A stretch of DNA of 64,000 bases from Paralvinella palmiformis (GCA_025642065.1 JAODUP010000474.1:315001-379000), one strand, 5' to 3'; shown: positions 24,201 to 37,632, numbered from the stretch's first letter. Notes: a model not told the origin generated them from the sequence alone. Numbers and translations are program-made.

Positions 24201-25618
24201 TCCTCTCCCCGGAAAGAGTTATATAGATAGATAGAAGATCAAACCGTATATTAAGCTAGAACCAAATATGCAGCATTTGTTTCACTTACTCTAATATTCC
24301 CGTTTTTATTCTTATACTTTTAGAATATCCACCCCCTTATAGAAAGGGGTGTTTGTTAAGTTTCTGACACCATCTTGGACGCACATAATTAGCCAAGAAA
24401 TCAGCCTCCTCATTCTATTTCTTTGTAAGACATTATCAAATACCAGACATTTAGAGGTTTATGTATGTTATTACTGACACAAATACTTACCTGGACAGTG
24501 CTATAATTTATTAACAAATGATGCATCAACGGAAAAGTCCAGCGTCTAATTTTTAGCACCTAGGTGAAGATTCTATAGGGTTGACCTGGCACCTGAAATA
24601 GTATCTGACTGGTTGACTTGAGTTTTCGGGATGAAGCAATTTAGCAAGAGCTCGTATAAAAATATATATTCAGACATAATTTCCATTTGTACTGGTATGT
24701 TTTCCCTGCTGGTCAACATTGAACACCGAAGATGACAAACATGATCCCACACACGCGTGGATGTCTGCCAACATCATTTATCACAGCTCGTCGCAGCGAA
24801 TGACGGCCCTGGTCAGAGTCACTTATTTTGTTTACTTGCCTTTTTAACTTAACTTTTCGATGTTTTAAAATTTTCATGATGAAAGTGCCGAGTTTACTGG
24901 TATAATAAAATGTGTGTCAGGTTGATATCAGATTCGGAAAAGTGTTTTTTTCCCTCTACATTTACGTATCGGTGTCCGGATAGATCTGGAAGGTGGAGCG
25001 CCAGTGATTGACCTCCCCGGAAGTCGGGAAAGCGCCCCCCCCCACCCCAGCGAATGTTGGTCCGTATCTGGCTACCGCATTTTAACTCTTCTCTCACCAA
25101 TAACTTGATATAATAAATAGATGAAAATCTTATAAAAACTGTAGATTAAAAGAAATATGAGTACATAAGGTCTACCCCGGTGTGTACTGTCATATACCAT
25201 TAATCATTTTTATATAAATAGTTATTACATTATTTTAACTGCCCATCTAATTTAACAGTTCTAGTTATATCATATTTTAATATTTCTCGTTCAGAAAAAT
25301 GCAGGTATTTCTACTATTTTAACCAAATGGATAAAATAAAATAGCCTCATTCACCCATACGTGTATAATGACAGTTCCATTACGAATATGATTAATATGC
25401 AAAGATGAAATTACAAATAATGTCGTTAATTGACTAGGTCCCATTGTTATATCTAGTAATAAAAGATGTTAAAATGGTGGAGAAAGTGGAGAATTTATAT
25501 AGTTTATAAAGTCTATTTGGAGCTGGATGTCATAAAGATATCGATGGGTGTACGATAATCGATTGGATATACGTGTAGCTGTTTAAGAAACGGATAAAAT
25601 GGCTTAATGCATTATATA

Positions 25619-25660
<42 letters not shown>

Positions 25661-28600
25661 CTCTTCCCGTGTGTTCCTGTTTTTATAGGATTTACGCTAA
25701 CAAAAATTGGAATCTTGCAGTACAACTGACCCGGTATATTTCTATACTATTACTTAGTTAAGGTGGTTAGTGTTTCTCTTAATTAGTTTGAAAGCGTGAA
25801 ATAGAATATTGTATTTAGTGGTCCGTACGATACAAGAAGCTAAGACTGTCACTGGAACAAAACTTCTAAAGAAAAAACCTTTCTCGTCAATTTGTCTAGC
25901 ACAATTCTGCACATTATGAAAAGGTGACTGCTTTATGACCAGTTCTGTGCACACATTAGACTGAACGTTCCCAGTATTTTTTAAAGATAAATAGGTGAAG
26001 TTAAAGAAGAAACGCCCTACAAGGAGGCGGAGTTTGAAACCAAGTGTTAGAAGTCTATGGCCAACCGCGTTACCAGTTACGTCATGGAGACACCTCTGCC
26101 CTCTGCGTGTGTGTATGGTGTGTGGGGGGGGGGGGGATTTATCAGCAAAAAAGAAGGATAATGTGGAACCATTGTTTAACTATTTTTTTTTTCTTTTCAG
26201 GTGTATGTCAGCTTTTATCAGACCTGAACATCATCCCATATTGACCATCTCTGTTGCCCTTCAGCATCATGATCTAAATTTCCATCGTAATATAATAAAC
26301 GAAATTATTAATAGTTTAATGACTATAAGGAGAATCATTGTTTTGCTTGCTTTGAACTGCAATTTTTAAACTAAACAACAAAACAGTAGTTTATTAATAC
26401 TTATGTGAAATTTCTTTTAGAATCAATTCTCGGACTCTTTACAAGAATCTAGGAAAGAAAGTCACAGAAACAAAAGTGAAAAAAGTCACAAATATAATTT
26501 CTTCAGTTCAGAAGAAGATATTTATTAATTTATGTTTTATTTATTAATTAGGAATGTTCAGGTCTTGGTTGAATAAAGGTGGGCTAGTCATGCTTAGTGA
26601 TAATTATAGGTAGTTTTCTTAATGTTCAGAGATCTGTGATTTAATATTAAGAGTGGCTTCACATCGGCAGTATATAAAATGTCCCCGTGTTAAAGGCTGT
26701 GCTGAATAAAATATATCAGATCAATGGTCTTCAGTATCTTCTTCGTCTTTCTCTAGAATCGCATATCGTATATATCTTAAAATGGATTTTATTTTTAATA
26801 ATACGGGCGGCGTAAAAGTACGCAAACATGCCAACATAATAACATTAATTATATCAGAATTTAGTAAATTGATTTGTTTTGTTTCCTCCATAATTTCACT
26901 ATAATAGCAAATATAAATACAACATATAATATTTGTTGTACACATATGAATGGCTGTCTATGTACAGATTTACACCGAGCTTGTTCCGTTTCGGAATACT
27001 AAATGCTGCCTAATATAAATATTAACAACTTACTTAGGTAGCTTTCAAATACACGCGTAGTTCGTTGATAAATATGGATACTTATTATAAACCTTTCGGT
27101 ATATATCAGCCTATGCCCAATCATGCATGACCATACTTACATAGGATTAATCGTATTAATATAAAGCTGACTGGCGAGAGCATGTGCTGTAAATAGTCAT
27201 ATATTAATATATGCAAAATCTTCGAGGCCATCTTGTCGTATCACTTACATACAAATACATCTTTATATATGAAAGAAGACAGATATAGGTTAATTTATCG
27301 ATATAGACATAGATAACTAAATATGGGTCTAGGTCACCGAATAGAGAGTTATAGATTATGGGCATAGATTTGGGTTACTATATGTAGATTAAGGTTAGAC
27401 GATCTGGATGGTCCGATATAAGCGATCTGTTTATAATCAGCAAATACAACCGAGTAAAAATATGTATCTGGCGCGCTAACTGTCGTAAATGGATTATAAA
27501 TACACCGATTATGGCCGTGTAGTCAAATCAACTGCAATAGGCCGCAAATAATCATAAAACATCCTTAATACCGGCCATAAAAATCTTTATTTCTACATAA
27601 AATTTTATAAATTTCTAATACAGCATGCCAAGTTACTCTGAACATTTATGACCAGAACGAAGATTAGCTCCTAATTAGCATCCATGTCCGATTCGGACAG
27701 ATGATTATTATCAATAAGACTTAATCAAAACCGATACGCACACACAAGCAATTGGTTACAGCAGATCTGGAAGGGCAACACTGCAATAAATAACAGATTT
27801 ATTATCATGACCGACTGCCACCCACGTCACCGCCACCCATAGCACGGGCACTGCCAAGTATATACAGACATAGAACTCTTAATACAGGTATGCCATTATA
27901 AATCAGCTTAGGTAGACCAAAAGCGCCCAGCACAGAGATTTAACCATGATGATGATGGTGATGTCACGGTGTAATTGTTATGTATGGTTTATGGTGAAGC
28001 GGACAAAATGTTACATATATTACGTCAATAATGGTAAGAACGGTTAATATTTATGTAGCACACGAAGCGTATCCAGGATCAAACAGTGGACAAGAAAGGC
28101 CCCATTTGAAGAAGAAGAAGAAAAAAAGAAACAAGTAAACTACTCAATAATGACAATTTAATGCATATTTCTTGACTTTCAGAATTTAAACATACTAGAT
28201 CGCTATAATCATAGTTCTATTTCAGGTCGCTGAATGTAATTATACGTTATGTACCAGGTCACTCGGCCTAGATTCGTGTCGGTCACTTGGTGTATCACCA
28301 GAAATGTTAACGAATAAAATTGGGTAGAAATAAATAACGGTCGTAAACAGATTAAAACTACACCGAAAATTCAGTGGAATAAAACGAGAAACACCTCATA
28401 TAACCATATAAAAACTCAAGTATTTATGGCCGTAAAAAATTAGCTCCCAATTAACCTAGCACAACGCCTCATACCCTCTATTTGAAGGTCAAGAGGTCAG
28501 GGCTCACATGTCACGGGTGATTGAACAAGTTATTCTAGGATGAAATCCTAAACTACTTCAGATGAAAAAGAGATCAGGTCCGCGATTGGCATTACGTCAA

Positions 28601-28890
28601 TAAGGAATAAACGTCCACGACGGCCGATTCTACAGACCAAGCATCGCAAAGTCTGTACTGACAGACGTAATCAGTTCAAAAACCATTCCTAACAGACACA
28701 CTAGAGGACATTGGTTACTGTATGAGAGATGGTAATAAATAATCGGTACTAGTAAAAATATTTATACCTACTTAGTTTATTTAATAAACGTATTGTATAC
28801 ATGAAATAGCCAGTTGTCATCAATGGGTTTTTATCCGAGTGCTGTGTTGCCATGCAGAGTTTTGGGCAGACTATTGTTTAGTAGAATCAG
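24201..28890. other. Long gene-poor stretch
   Basis: No supported gene on either strand. It contains (TA)n at about 25621-25656, a G-run at about 26125-26136 and C-runs near 25037. Frames at 24894-25100, 25995-26369 and 26721-26945 have no recognisable domain and no supporting splice pattern. Confidence 0.45.
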
Positions 28891-28892
28891 GT

Positions 28893-28898
28893 TTTATT
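28893..28898 (-). terminator. Candidate polyadenylation signal for the gene at 29,240
   Basis: AATAAA on the minus strand about 340 bases past the stop codon of the reading frame that ends at 29237. Confidence 0.4.
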
Positions 28899-29236
28899 TG
28901 TGGGGTTCTGTCCAATGGGGGTAGGGGGATATTTTTGAACGGTAATTAGCCAAGGCGAGAAAAAGCGAAATTTCCTTTCTGTCAATCTGTGTCAGTGCCT
29001 TTATACATTGGCGCGCTCTCTCTCGCATACGAATGTTCACATGTACATACGTACAGATTGCGGCATACACACAGACACATACGCACATACCCACGTGTAC
29101 ACATAATGACATACGCTCGTGCGTGCACAAACATACAGAGGCTAAAACACCTGTACATAATGTGGATTATATTAGTTCTTCTTATCAAACCTATTGATTC
29201 ATTTCTGTGGACAAAGAGCTACGATAAAAATTAACT

Positions 29237-29950
29237 TCAGTCTTGGAATCCATGCGTTGTATCCGGAACGGATATGACACTGCAAAGTCCCGAGAACTTC
29301 GGAGGCAGGGTGTCCATCCATCGGTGTATCTTATCCAGAGTGTCAGTGTCGATATGGCGATGGGGAATTACCTTGTGCACGGTAGTCACTGGCGATCTCT
29401 GGCATTCTGGATCCTTATCGTGATCTGCCTCACTGGATTGATCCGTATTGTCCATGCCATCTGAAGACTGCCGCACCACGGAACGTTGTGATAGCTTCGA
29501 GAGCCGGCTCAGTGAGCTCCGAGGTCGAGAAACGACAACATCCGGCCGCCTGACCGCTGGCGTCACACTGATATTCCTTCTCTTAGCCAATAACAACGTT
29601 CGCACCTTTCCATAGAGTGTAACCGATTCATTGGATCGAACGCGACTAGAAGTGACGTCCTTGACCCTGTCACCAACGCTTTGCTTCTTCACGTACAGAG
29701 AAATCTTTGGCTGCTGTACGCCAGCGGAGACAGTACGACAGTCCTCGTAGAGGTTGAGGAGCGCTTTGGGGCCGTTCTTCGCTGAATTACCATGAAATCG
29801 GTCTAAATAACTGTTATGGGCCGACAATGATTTGCCGGACGCAGTGTGCATGCCCGGTACGAGAGGCTTACCATCGACGGTTACAGGAAGTGGTACTCTC
29901 CCGGTTGTTGGCAGGGTTCTTAGTCCTCGATTCTTGGCCAAAATCGGTGG
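29237..29950 (-). CDS. Uncharacterised basic, serine/arginine-rich protein, C-terminal part
   Basis: A long minus-strand frame ending in TGA at 29237. It is GC-richer than its surroundings and not repeat-derived. The product is basic and low in hydrophobic residues in the middle (SRPRSSLSRLSKLSQRSVVR), then acidic (SSEADHDKDPE), and ends in a more ordered segment containing KIHRWMDTLPPKFSG. No membrane segment and no domain I recognise. The frame has no ATG at its head: it opens after an in-frame TGA at about 29963-29965. It may begin at an acceptor, CGGGGACAG, just before 29955, or continue the upstream frame after a shift. A ciliary or cytoskeletal role would be guesswork, so I assign none. 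Confidence 0.5.
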   Translation of the reverse strand, partial: PPILAKNRGLRTLPTTGRVPLPVTVDGKPLVPGMHTASGKSLSAHNSYLDRFHGNSAKNGPKALLNLYEDCRTVSAGVQQPKISLYVKKQSVGDRVKDVTSSRVRSNESVTLYGKVRTLLLAKRRNISVTPAVRRPDVVVSRPRSSLSRLSKLSQRSVVRQSSDGMDNTDQSSEADHDKDPECQRSPVTTVHKVIPHRHIDTDTLDKIHRWMDTLPPKFSGLCSVISVPDTTHGFQD

Positions 29951-30146
29951 CCACTGTCCCCGTCAGACAGGATCCACATGAACGGATTCCCGACGACGTC
30001 TTTGGTCTTTGAGCCGGGATACCGGAAGCGCTTATCTCCGAAAGTGGAATCGGCTCGGGACAGCTCCCCTCGCCGGAACATTGGCCACCTGTGCACGACC
30101 TGGTTCGCCTCATATCGTCCAGCAGGGAACACGAAACTGGCCACAT
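29920..30146 (-). CDS. Probable upstream coding part of the same gene, other frame
   Basis: A frame overlapping the previous one but shifted reads FPAGRYEANQVVHRWPMF, then ADSTFGDKRFRYPGSKTKDV and NPFMWILSDGDSGHRFWP, and stops at TAA near 29920. Its composition and CpG content look coding. It may start at an acceptor, GTGGCCAG, near 30132. The two frames could be joined by a small unrecognised intron, a sequence error, or a real disabling frameshift. I could not resolve this by eye. Confidence 0.4.
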
Positions 30147-30674
30147 ATAATATACATATCGTTTACATGGCTCAGATCAAAATGTGACGACAATCGAGAG
30201 AAAATAATGTAGAGATGATCTTCAGTTGGTTCGGCGTTTCGTATTCCAAAATCTGGCCGCGTCTCCGCAGAAGTCGCACCCAACGCTTCTGGTGCCGAGC
30301 TCAATAATGCCACACGCTGTGTGAACGCTTAAACAGACTTGAAGGGACTGTTCCAACTACAGTTAGTCAGTCGACCGACGGGCTCGATTAATTAATGTGT
30401 CGGGCGCCAGCAACAGACCGAGTAAGCTTTATTGGCTTACGTCCACCTTTTCAGCGCGGAGCCAACTTTGAAACAATAACCGGGCAGCGTCTATAGTTTC
30501 ACGCTCGTCCGGTCTTAATCAGTGGGCCGACTGGTTGAGTTATATGTCGGCGACATGCGTACCTCGAGAAATTAAGTAATTACTCTGCATATTATGTAAT
30601 TGTTGATTCGGAGTTGTTATAACAGCGTATGTATGCGCGCGCGTAAGTGTGTGTGTGTGTGTGTGGCTACGACG

Positions 30675-30707
<33 letters not shown>

Positions 30708-31060
30708 GCCTATGCCTTGCCTTACCTTCTGGTGTAGAGGTATATTCGATGTTCTAAGTTATAGTTAATAATGATTCAGTTGTAACATAATGTAGACAAC
30801 TCGGATTAATACTACTCGTGTCATAAACTGAGCAGGTTAATTAATGGCGACAACAACACAACACACCTGTAGTAGTTGTTAACTGTAGCTTGGTTAATTA
30901 ACGTGTTTCGGTATCCCAGTGATTGTCCATTTTGACTCACCAAGTATTGACCTGCAATGCTAGATACTGGGTTAGTTCATGACCTATTGATTCCGGTGAG
31001 TGGGGAGAATATTCTTGTAAAACACACGTTTTTCTAGTTTTGTGACAACGCCCATATCTT
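30147..31060. other. CpG-richer flank, possible promoter, then microsatellites
   Basis: 30230-30560 is richer in CpG than the surrounding DNA and lies upstream of the minus-strand gene, so it may be its promoter. Then follow (GT)n at about 30649-30664 and (TA)n at about 30676-30702. Confidence 0.35.
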
Positions 31061-31062
31061 TC

Positions 31063-31089
31063 CTCTGTCTGTCTGTCTGTCTGTCTGTA

Positions 31090-31157
<68 letters not shown>
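31063..31157. repeat. (TCTG)n microsatellite
   Basis: Roughly 24 units of a four-base repeat, one unit altered. The SVCLSVCL and DRQTDRQT frames across it come from the repeat itself. Confidence 0.95.
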
Positions 31158-31479
31158 ATGTGACTTAAATCTGATCTTTCCCTTTCTGGATGAATCTAAA
31201 CTCCAAAACCGAAAACCAAATCTTACCAAGATAAACAATAACAATAACAAATATAGAAAGGCATAATTTTTTATTTTTGGTTTATTTATTTGCAATAAAT
31301 TTAAATCCAGTTCTTTACCCGAGTAGAAGCGATTGAGTTTAGTGGATATATGGCTGAGAGGTTCATTTAATTTCTTATAGACCCTACCTTCATACCTTAT
31401 TAAAACCTATCAAACCAAAACACTCAAAAGATGATAACATTTTACTCATCAGATATAATTATTATTGCTAGTGTTGGTG

Positions 31480-31790
31480 TTGTTGTTACAACTACTATTA
31501 TCGCTACTACTACTAATACTACTACTACTACCCGTAGTAGTAGTAGTAGCGATCGAAGCAATTTTTGTTGCGGTGTGTAGATGGTGTTGGTGGTGGTAGT
31601 AGTATTACAAATATATGTACTAATACTAATAATACTATCACTGTATTAGTAGTAGTACATACTGCTGTTGCTAATAATAATACATATAAAATAATTGCCA
31701 TCATTTACTATTACCACTACTATTAATATTACTACTACTACTACTACAATAATAATAATAATATGCCATTTTCATTACTGTTCCCACTAC
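31480..31790. repeat. Trinucleotide-rich (TAC/TAG/AAT) stretch
   Basis: Imperfect ACT, TAG and AAT runs on both strands, including a (TAC)n followed by (GTAGTA)n that could form a hairpin at about 31505-31550. No coding signal. Confidence 0.6.
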
Positions 31791-31826
31791 AATGAACACA
31801 TGTTATCATACTCATACTAATGCAAA

Positions 31827-32010
31827 GGGGCGCCTCCGTGGTCTAGCGGTAGCGTGCTGGACCACAGATCACTACCACCGTGTTCGAATCCCGGCGTGGG
31901 CATATCTGAAGGTTGTTTCGTCTTTCACTTCGTCTCATTACCTTTGGAAGTCGCTCGGCCCATTTAGCCTACCTTGTGCACAAAAGTGGCCGTAGAACAT
32001 CAATCATCAA
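31827..32010 (+). mobile_element. tRNA-derived SINE, family A, full length with target duplication
   Basis: Both polymerase III boxes are present (TGGTCTAGCGGTAGC and GTTCGAATCC). Flanks CATACTAATGCAAA on the left and CATACTAATACAAA on the right (13 of 14 equal) are the target-site duplication of its insertion, made by the LINE machinery that moves it. Confidence 0.9.
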
Positions 32011-32014
32011 TCAT

Positions 32015-32120
32015 ACTAATACAAATGAACTGATAAATAAATTAATTATCGTAAACAAGACGGGATGTAATTGAAGAGACGTAAAGCTTTGTTAATATCG
32101 ACATTTATTATATTCATCAG

Positions 32121-32158
<38 letters not shown>

Positions 32159-33500
32159 CGCGGACAACAGTTACGTGTAGACAATAATAATCAGTTCAAA
32201 CACTGACAATAAACGAATCCAACACCAGACAATTGTCGGTTAGAATCTGCGACGACCTCGAACATTTGCGTGTTTCTGGCAATAAAACACGATTCAGACG
32301 TGGCGTCGCAACGGCTAAATACACGCCGAGATTAATGATCTTGAAATATACTCCGCTGTAGATTTTGAAATGATTCCAAATCAGTAGTGGCGTACCGAGG
32401 GTGGGAGGTTTGAGCAATGGGCAACGAACGATACGTGGAAAAAGATGGCAGAAGATATCAATAATAATTTGCTTTACTTCGGTTACGCCAAATGACGGCC
32501 AGTTTATGGGATAAAAAATGAAGAATACCGAAGTGTGGACATCTTGTCGTGCAGCGTAATATGATGTTAAAAACAAGACGGTCCTTTAAAGTGTCAATCA
32601 TGCGATCCTTAATCAAATAACAGTGTATTAGCTAAGACTTGCTTCTGTCGGATGATGGGTAACAACTGACTGTTTGCTGAATTATACAGCATTAATTTTT
32701 TGCATCGAACAGCGGGAATTATCTTGAAACCCGATATGTTACCGTTAACCTGGAATATCGATTTGTTATTGACGAATGGCGTCTTGCGCAGTGTTATAGA
32801 CTTTAGCACAACCGAATTATATAATTAACTTATTACTCTATAAATCTCTCTATACCATATAATAATCTCATAATAAAACCTAGCCATTACACATAGCATG
32901 TGTGCTGTTTACACTTATTGTGAACAACGCTTCTGTGGCGATTTTTATTACGAACACCCTCCTCGCAGAAATTAATTAGTCCCTAAGCCTCCTTTGTTTG
33001 ATGGCAAACAATCGACAGCCAACTCTACGGATAACATCATCAAATATTTAACCGGATCTTTTTGCTGTTGGAACAATTTTCTCACGCTCCAGTCCGTTTT
33101 CGCGCTAATTTCAAGCATTTGGCTTGCTTTTTCCGGTAAATTATTGATTAGTTGGGCCGGAACGACAATGAAGCGATGTTTTATCCGCCACGTGATCGCT
33201 GAGCGAATATTTATCTCAAAAGCATCGATTAGACAATATTCATAGTTGGTGCGACACCTACTGGCAGCCAAGCAAATCAAACACGCGGTTCGCCATCTGC
33301 TCTTTGTGCCTTAACCGATCATGCAGACAGTTTATTATTAGAGAAATCCGCCCAGAAATTGTAATCAACTGACGAAAAAGGATTAATTTTTAATGATAAT
33401 CAGTGATCATATTATTTATTAAAGATTTCTGTTAATATTTACTTAGATTATTCTGTAAAGTGAAACCATGTGGTAAATTTGAAGATATTTTGACTGTCTG
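32015..33500. other. No supported gene
   Basis: (TA)n at about 32125-32155. The minus strand at 32972-33280 keeps a 102-codon open frame (ending NKGGLGTN) with no recognisable domain or splice support. The minus frame at 32196-32576 is likewise unsupported. Confidence 0.4.
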
Positions 33501-33506
33501 ATTCAT

Positions 33507-33508
<2 letters not shown>

Positions 33509-33554
<46 letters not shown>
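33509..33554. repeat. (TA)n microsatellite
   Basis: About 23 uninterrupted TA units. Confidence 0.9.
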
Positions 33555-33557
<3 letters not shown>

Positions 33558-33710
33558 ATCGTGATACATGTTTTAACAAGGAAACATACTATCACCCATC
33601 CATCTGAATTATACCATAGTTAGTCTGATAGCATTCTGTATATAAAATTTCAAGAAAGTTATAACAAATAGTACTAGCATCCGAATGCACTTTATACATT
33701 GTACTTCAGG

Positions 33711-34420
33711 ATAGTCTCAAATTGATATGATACCTGTTGTGTTTGTTTGTTGGTATGATACCTGTTGTGTTTGTATGTTGTATGTTGATATAATACCCGT
33801 TGTGTTTGTATTTTGTATATTGGCCTGATACCTGTTGTGTTTGTTTGTTATTTGTTGATATGATACCTGTTGTGTTTATATGTTGTATGTTGGTATGATA
33901 CCTGTTGTGTTTGTATGTTGTATGTTGATATAATACCCGTTGTGTTTGTATGTTGTATGTTGATATGATACATGTTGTGTTTGTATGTTGTATGTTGATA
34001 TGATATCTTTTGTGTTTGTATGTTGTGTGTTGGCCTGATACCTGTTGTGTTTGTATGTTGTATGTTGAAATGACACCCGTTTTGTTTATATGTTGTATGT
34101 TCGTACTATACCCGTTGTGTTTGTATGTTGCATGTTGGTACGATACCCATTTTGTGCGTATGTTGTATGTTAATATGAAACCCGTTGTGTTTGTATGTCG
34201 TATGTCGATATGTTTGTTACCTGTTGTGTTTGTATGTCGTATGTTGATATGATACATGTTGTGTTTGTATGTCGTATGTTGATATGTTACCTGTTGTGCT
34301 TGTATGTTGTGTGTTGGCATGATACCTGTTGTGTTTGTATGTTGTATGTTGATACGATACCTCTTTTGTTTATATGTTGTATGTTAATACGAAACTCGTT
34401 GTGTTTGTATGTCGCATTTG
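33711..34420. repeat. 36-bp-class minisatellite, about 20 units
   Basis: Units of about 35-36 bp built from GATATGATACC, TGTTGTGTTTG and TATGTTGTATGTT. Unit length is a near-multiple of three, so open frames cross it on both strands (minus: repeated THNIQTQQ-like peptides). Units differ at scattered positions and a few are shortened or joined to a shorter unit. It looks non-coding. Confidence 0.85.
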
Positions 34421-34429
34421 TTAAATTCA

Positions 34430-35610
34430 CACAAATGAATAGCGACCTAAGTCAGGCGAAACCTCTCCCGGGTAAAAGATTTGAGCGCCTAGATTTATCA
34501 TTCGACAATGTTATCACATATTGCCGTCTGTATACACTAAAAGATAGGCTGGCATTTACACATCCATTCCCGGCATCAAAATATAGAAACCAGAACAATT
34601 TAGCAGACACTGAGAAAGTTGTTATAGAATGTTATATAATAAATAATGGCTTTATTAAGCGAAGCGAAATGTGTTTTCCAACGCGCAAAGTAATTAATTA
34701 CGTCGATTATGGCTCATATCTTAGATGGTTCCACTAAACACAACCTACAATTATTAGAGCTAATAGTAAATTATTTAATATCATTTTTAATTAAATTATA
34801 AAAGGCACAAGAGGCTAATTTTATGGCTCCATAGCAGTGACTAGTATAACACATGCTTCTATCAGTCAGATTTGTAAATATTCGCAGTTTATCGTATAAA
34901 CCACGATTAGTGAGACATTACAGGCATCCGAGCATGGAAAGTCAGAGCTTAGAAATTAGTCTCCTGATGAATCATCCACAGTTTGAATTCAAGATTCGAC
35001 ATTCTCTATCCCAGTGCCTTATTTCTCACTGGAAACACTTCCACACACAAACACACAAACACACAGATCCACCACGCACGCACACACAGAGACACACGCG
35101 CGCACGCACGCGCGCCGTTTTAAACAATCACAAAACATTAAACTGCGATATAATTGTCGGGTTTTTTCTTCCATTTGTCAGATTTTTAAGTTGAATATTT
35201 TGGCGTCATTCAGTTAGAATGAAGATAACGATGATAAATGATGATAATGATGATAATGATACTTTATGAACTTCACTGTGGGGTGGGGGGGGCTGGAGTC
35301 AAGTCCCCAAAAGTAAAAAGGTGTACAAATGTGCGAGTGTTATGTCGTTGTTGTTCTTTGTTCTTGGTGTTATGGTTATTTGTCGATTCCATCCACAATG
35401 ATAACGATTGTTATTTCTAATTATTTCTGTGATAATAACTGATCCCTTCAATAAATATCATCTCATCTGGGAGGGGGGAGGGGCAATTTTCAGATTAATG
35501 ATGGAAGTGATGAAATTAAAAATTGAACATCAAATAATATGTTCCACCTAGCGTCATTTGGATGTCAATATTAAACATGTTTTATTATAATATCTATGGA
35601 CAGATTTTGT
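34430..35610. other. No gene; CA-rich tract
   Basis: (CA)-rich DNA at about 35040-35112 and small GATGATAAT runs near 35228-35262. Nothing else supported. Confidence 0.4.
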
Positions 35611-35731
35611 AGATGGAGATGATGATGATGATGATTGGTGTTTTACGGCCACTTTTCTACACATGGTAGGCTAAATGGGGGACCTCCAAAGGTAATGAAG
35701 GGCAGTCAAAGATCAAACAACCTTCAGATAT
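35611..35731 (-). mobile_element. tRNA-derived SINE, family A, truncated
   Basis: Reverse orientation, tail and body only: GATGATGATGATGATTGGTG, then CACATGGTAGGCTAAATGGG and ACCTCCAAAGGTAATGAAG. The head is missing. Confidence 0.75.
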
Positions 35732-35734
35732 TTG

Positions 35735-37040
35735 TAGATAGAGAATGAGAGTGAACAAAATGAGGATAAAAGTGACCGATCACATCCGAGAGCTGTCTGA
35801 GTTCAGATTATTTTATAAACAAATACATATGTCAACACGGAGGTCGAGATGAACGAACCTTTTATATTTTGCGGATAAATCGCTTCGTTACATTTATTTT
35901 AGTTACAGCAGCCGATGGGACTTTAATAGAAACCAAATCATTCTAATCGAATTATAAACGAATACAATCTTCGAAGATGATTGGTTTGTTTTTAAACTTC
36001 GGAAATCCTCGATCAATAGCTGAGTAAAGTGAGGAATTCCGGAAATGACGCTATCTTATGTAGAACTTAATATCAATAAATCATTATTATGGCATACTAC
36101 TTATTCATATTATAGTGTATAAACATGATATTTACTCCTCTCTGCTTGTGGTTCGACAGGTTCTAGGTTCATAGAATAAACCAGTAACGTTGCCGTTCAC
36201 TTCGTAAACGATAATAAATCTCTTGGACCATTCATTACATGAACATATTTGTAAGATTTAAATGTTTATATTTAATGGTCACTGGAACTAAATGAAACTA
36301 ATGAAACCTTGCTGGAGTATAGGGATTTTCGAGTTGTGGGGCAGAAGATATAACCTTCACTTCGAATTATACGGAGTATTCCGTAGATCTGCTTCATATA
36401 TTCATCTTTATACATTAACAGATAGACTAGCGCGTGACCATTTCACTCCTGGAATTTAATAGACATCTAAAGAAAATACTAATAAAGTAAATGCTAAAGC
36501 AATTATGTAAAAGCCACTGAAAATATAATTAGAAGTCACAGAAAACAAAAATATTGAAACAGAACTAATGCTTGGGACTCGAGACCCATTGAATTACATA
36601 AATTATACGGCTCGTTTCCATCATCGCCGGCTGGATGTGGCTATATACTTAATATGGCCCATCTATTGTATTAATTATTACTTCTCTCACTAAGTAATTA
36701 AAGTATAGATTAACAGAAGTCCGCATTATTTAATGATTATGTCATTATTTCTATTATAGCTCAACTTACACATGCTTAGATGACAAAACGGGTTTCTTGA
36801 TACGCATGCGCGCAAATTTCACGTACGTTTACACACGCATGCGTGTTTTATTATCATTATTATTATTATTATTGATAATGTTGATGTGGTAGTTGTTGTT
36901 GTTGTCGTTGCTTTTGTCACTTATAAGACATATTACTGACTTGATACAAGATAATTAATGATGTTTTAACGTTTCCCGTGATAATACCTAGCTGATCCCT
37001 TAATATATTTGGTGTGTAAATGTGCGCGATTTATGATCAG

Positions 37041-37080
<40 letters not shown>

Positions 37081-37299
37081 GTATGTATGCATGTCAAGTG
37101 ATACATATTTTGATTAATATAAAGTAGAAACATCGAGTTTCCCATCAGCCCATCTATTTTGTTATTTTGTGGATACTTTAGTTTAGGTGTGATTTCTTAG
37201 CGTTTATATTTTTGTTGAACTAAATAGCTGTAATTTCTGTCTAAATAATTTGTGTCAGATCTAAAATTAATGGCTCTTCTCTGTAAACAAGACATGTTG
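35735..37299. other. No supported gene
   Basis: AT-rich. (TA)n at about 37044-37076 and TTATTATTATT at about 36848-36872. No exon with consistent splice sites was found. Confidence 0.4.
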
Positions 37300-37440
37300 T
37301 TAATAAGGATGTTCCAAGTGCCACTCGTCGGTGACCTGCCGTTTGACCAGTTTATAATACCAGCCCAGAGTTGTCTGCTATATAGATTTCTACCCATATC
37401 CGTAGTTCCTCTGGCTCTCGCCAGGTGACGAATGTGAAAG
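37300..37440 (-). repeat. Interspersed repeat, copy 2 (diverged)
   Basis: Reverse-complement match to 6232-6400 with the same block order. A 66-codon frame over it (MGRNLYSRQLWAG...) has no counterpart frame in copy 1. Confidence 0.5.
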
Positions 37441-37632
37441 GTTTATAGAGTTTATTTCTACATTCGACTCCAATTACTCACGTCTTCAGAATTACTACAA
37501 AATATCCAAAACAGTAAGTGGAAACTATTTATAGAAGATATTGTTTTTAATCTATCGGGATCACGAGTTTTCCATATATATGAGGCTGGTTCAGAAACAA
37601 TAAACAAGTTTTCCAATTAATAAAATCTAAAT

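Noticed and set aside
31042..31295. CRISPR array suggested by regular repeats at 31-39 kb
   Set aside because: Repeats are contiguous without unique spacers and the DNA is eukaryotic.
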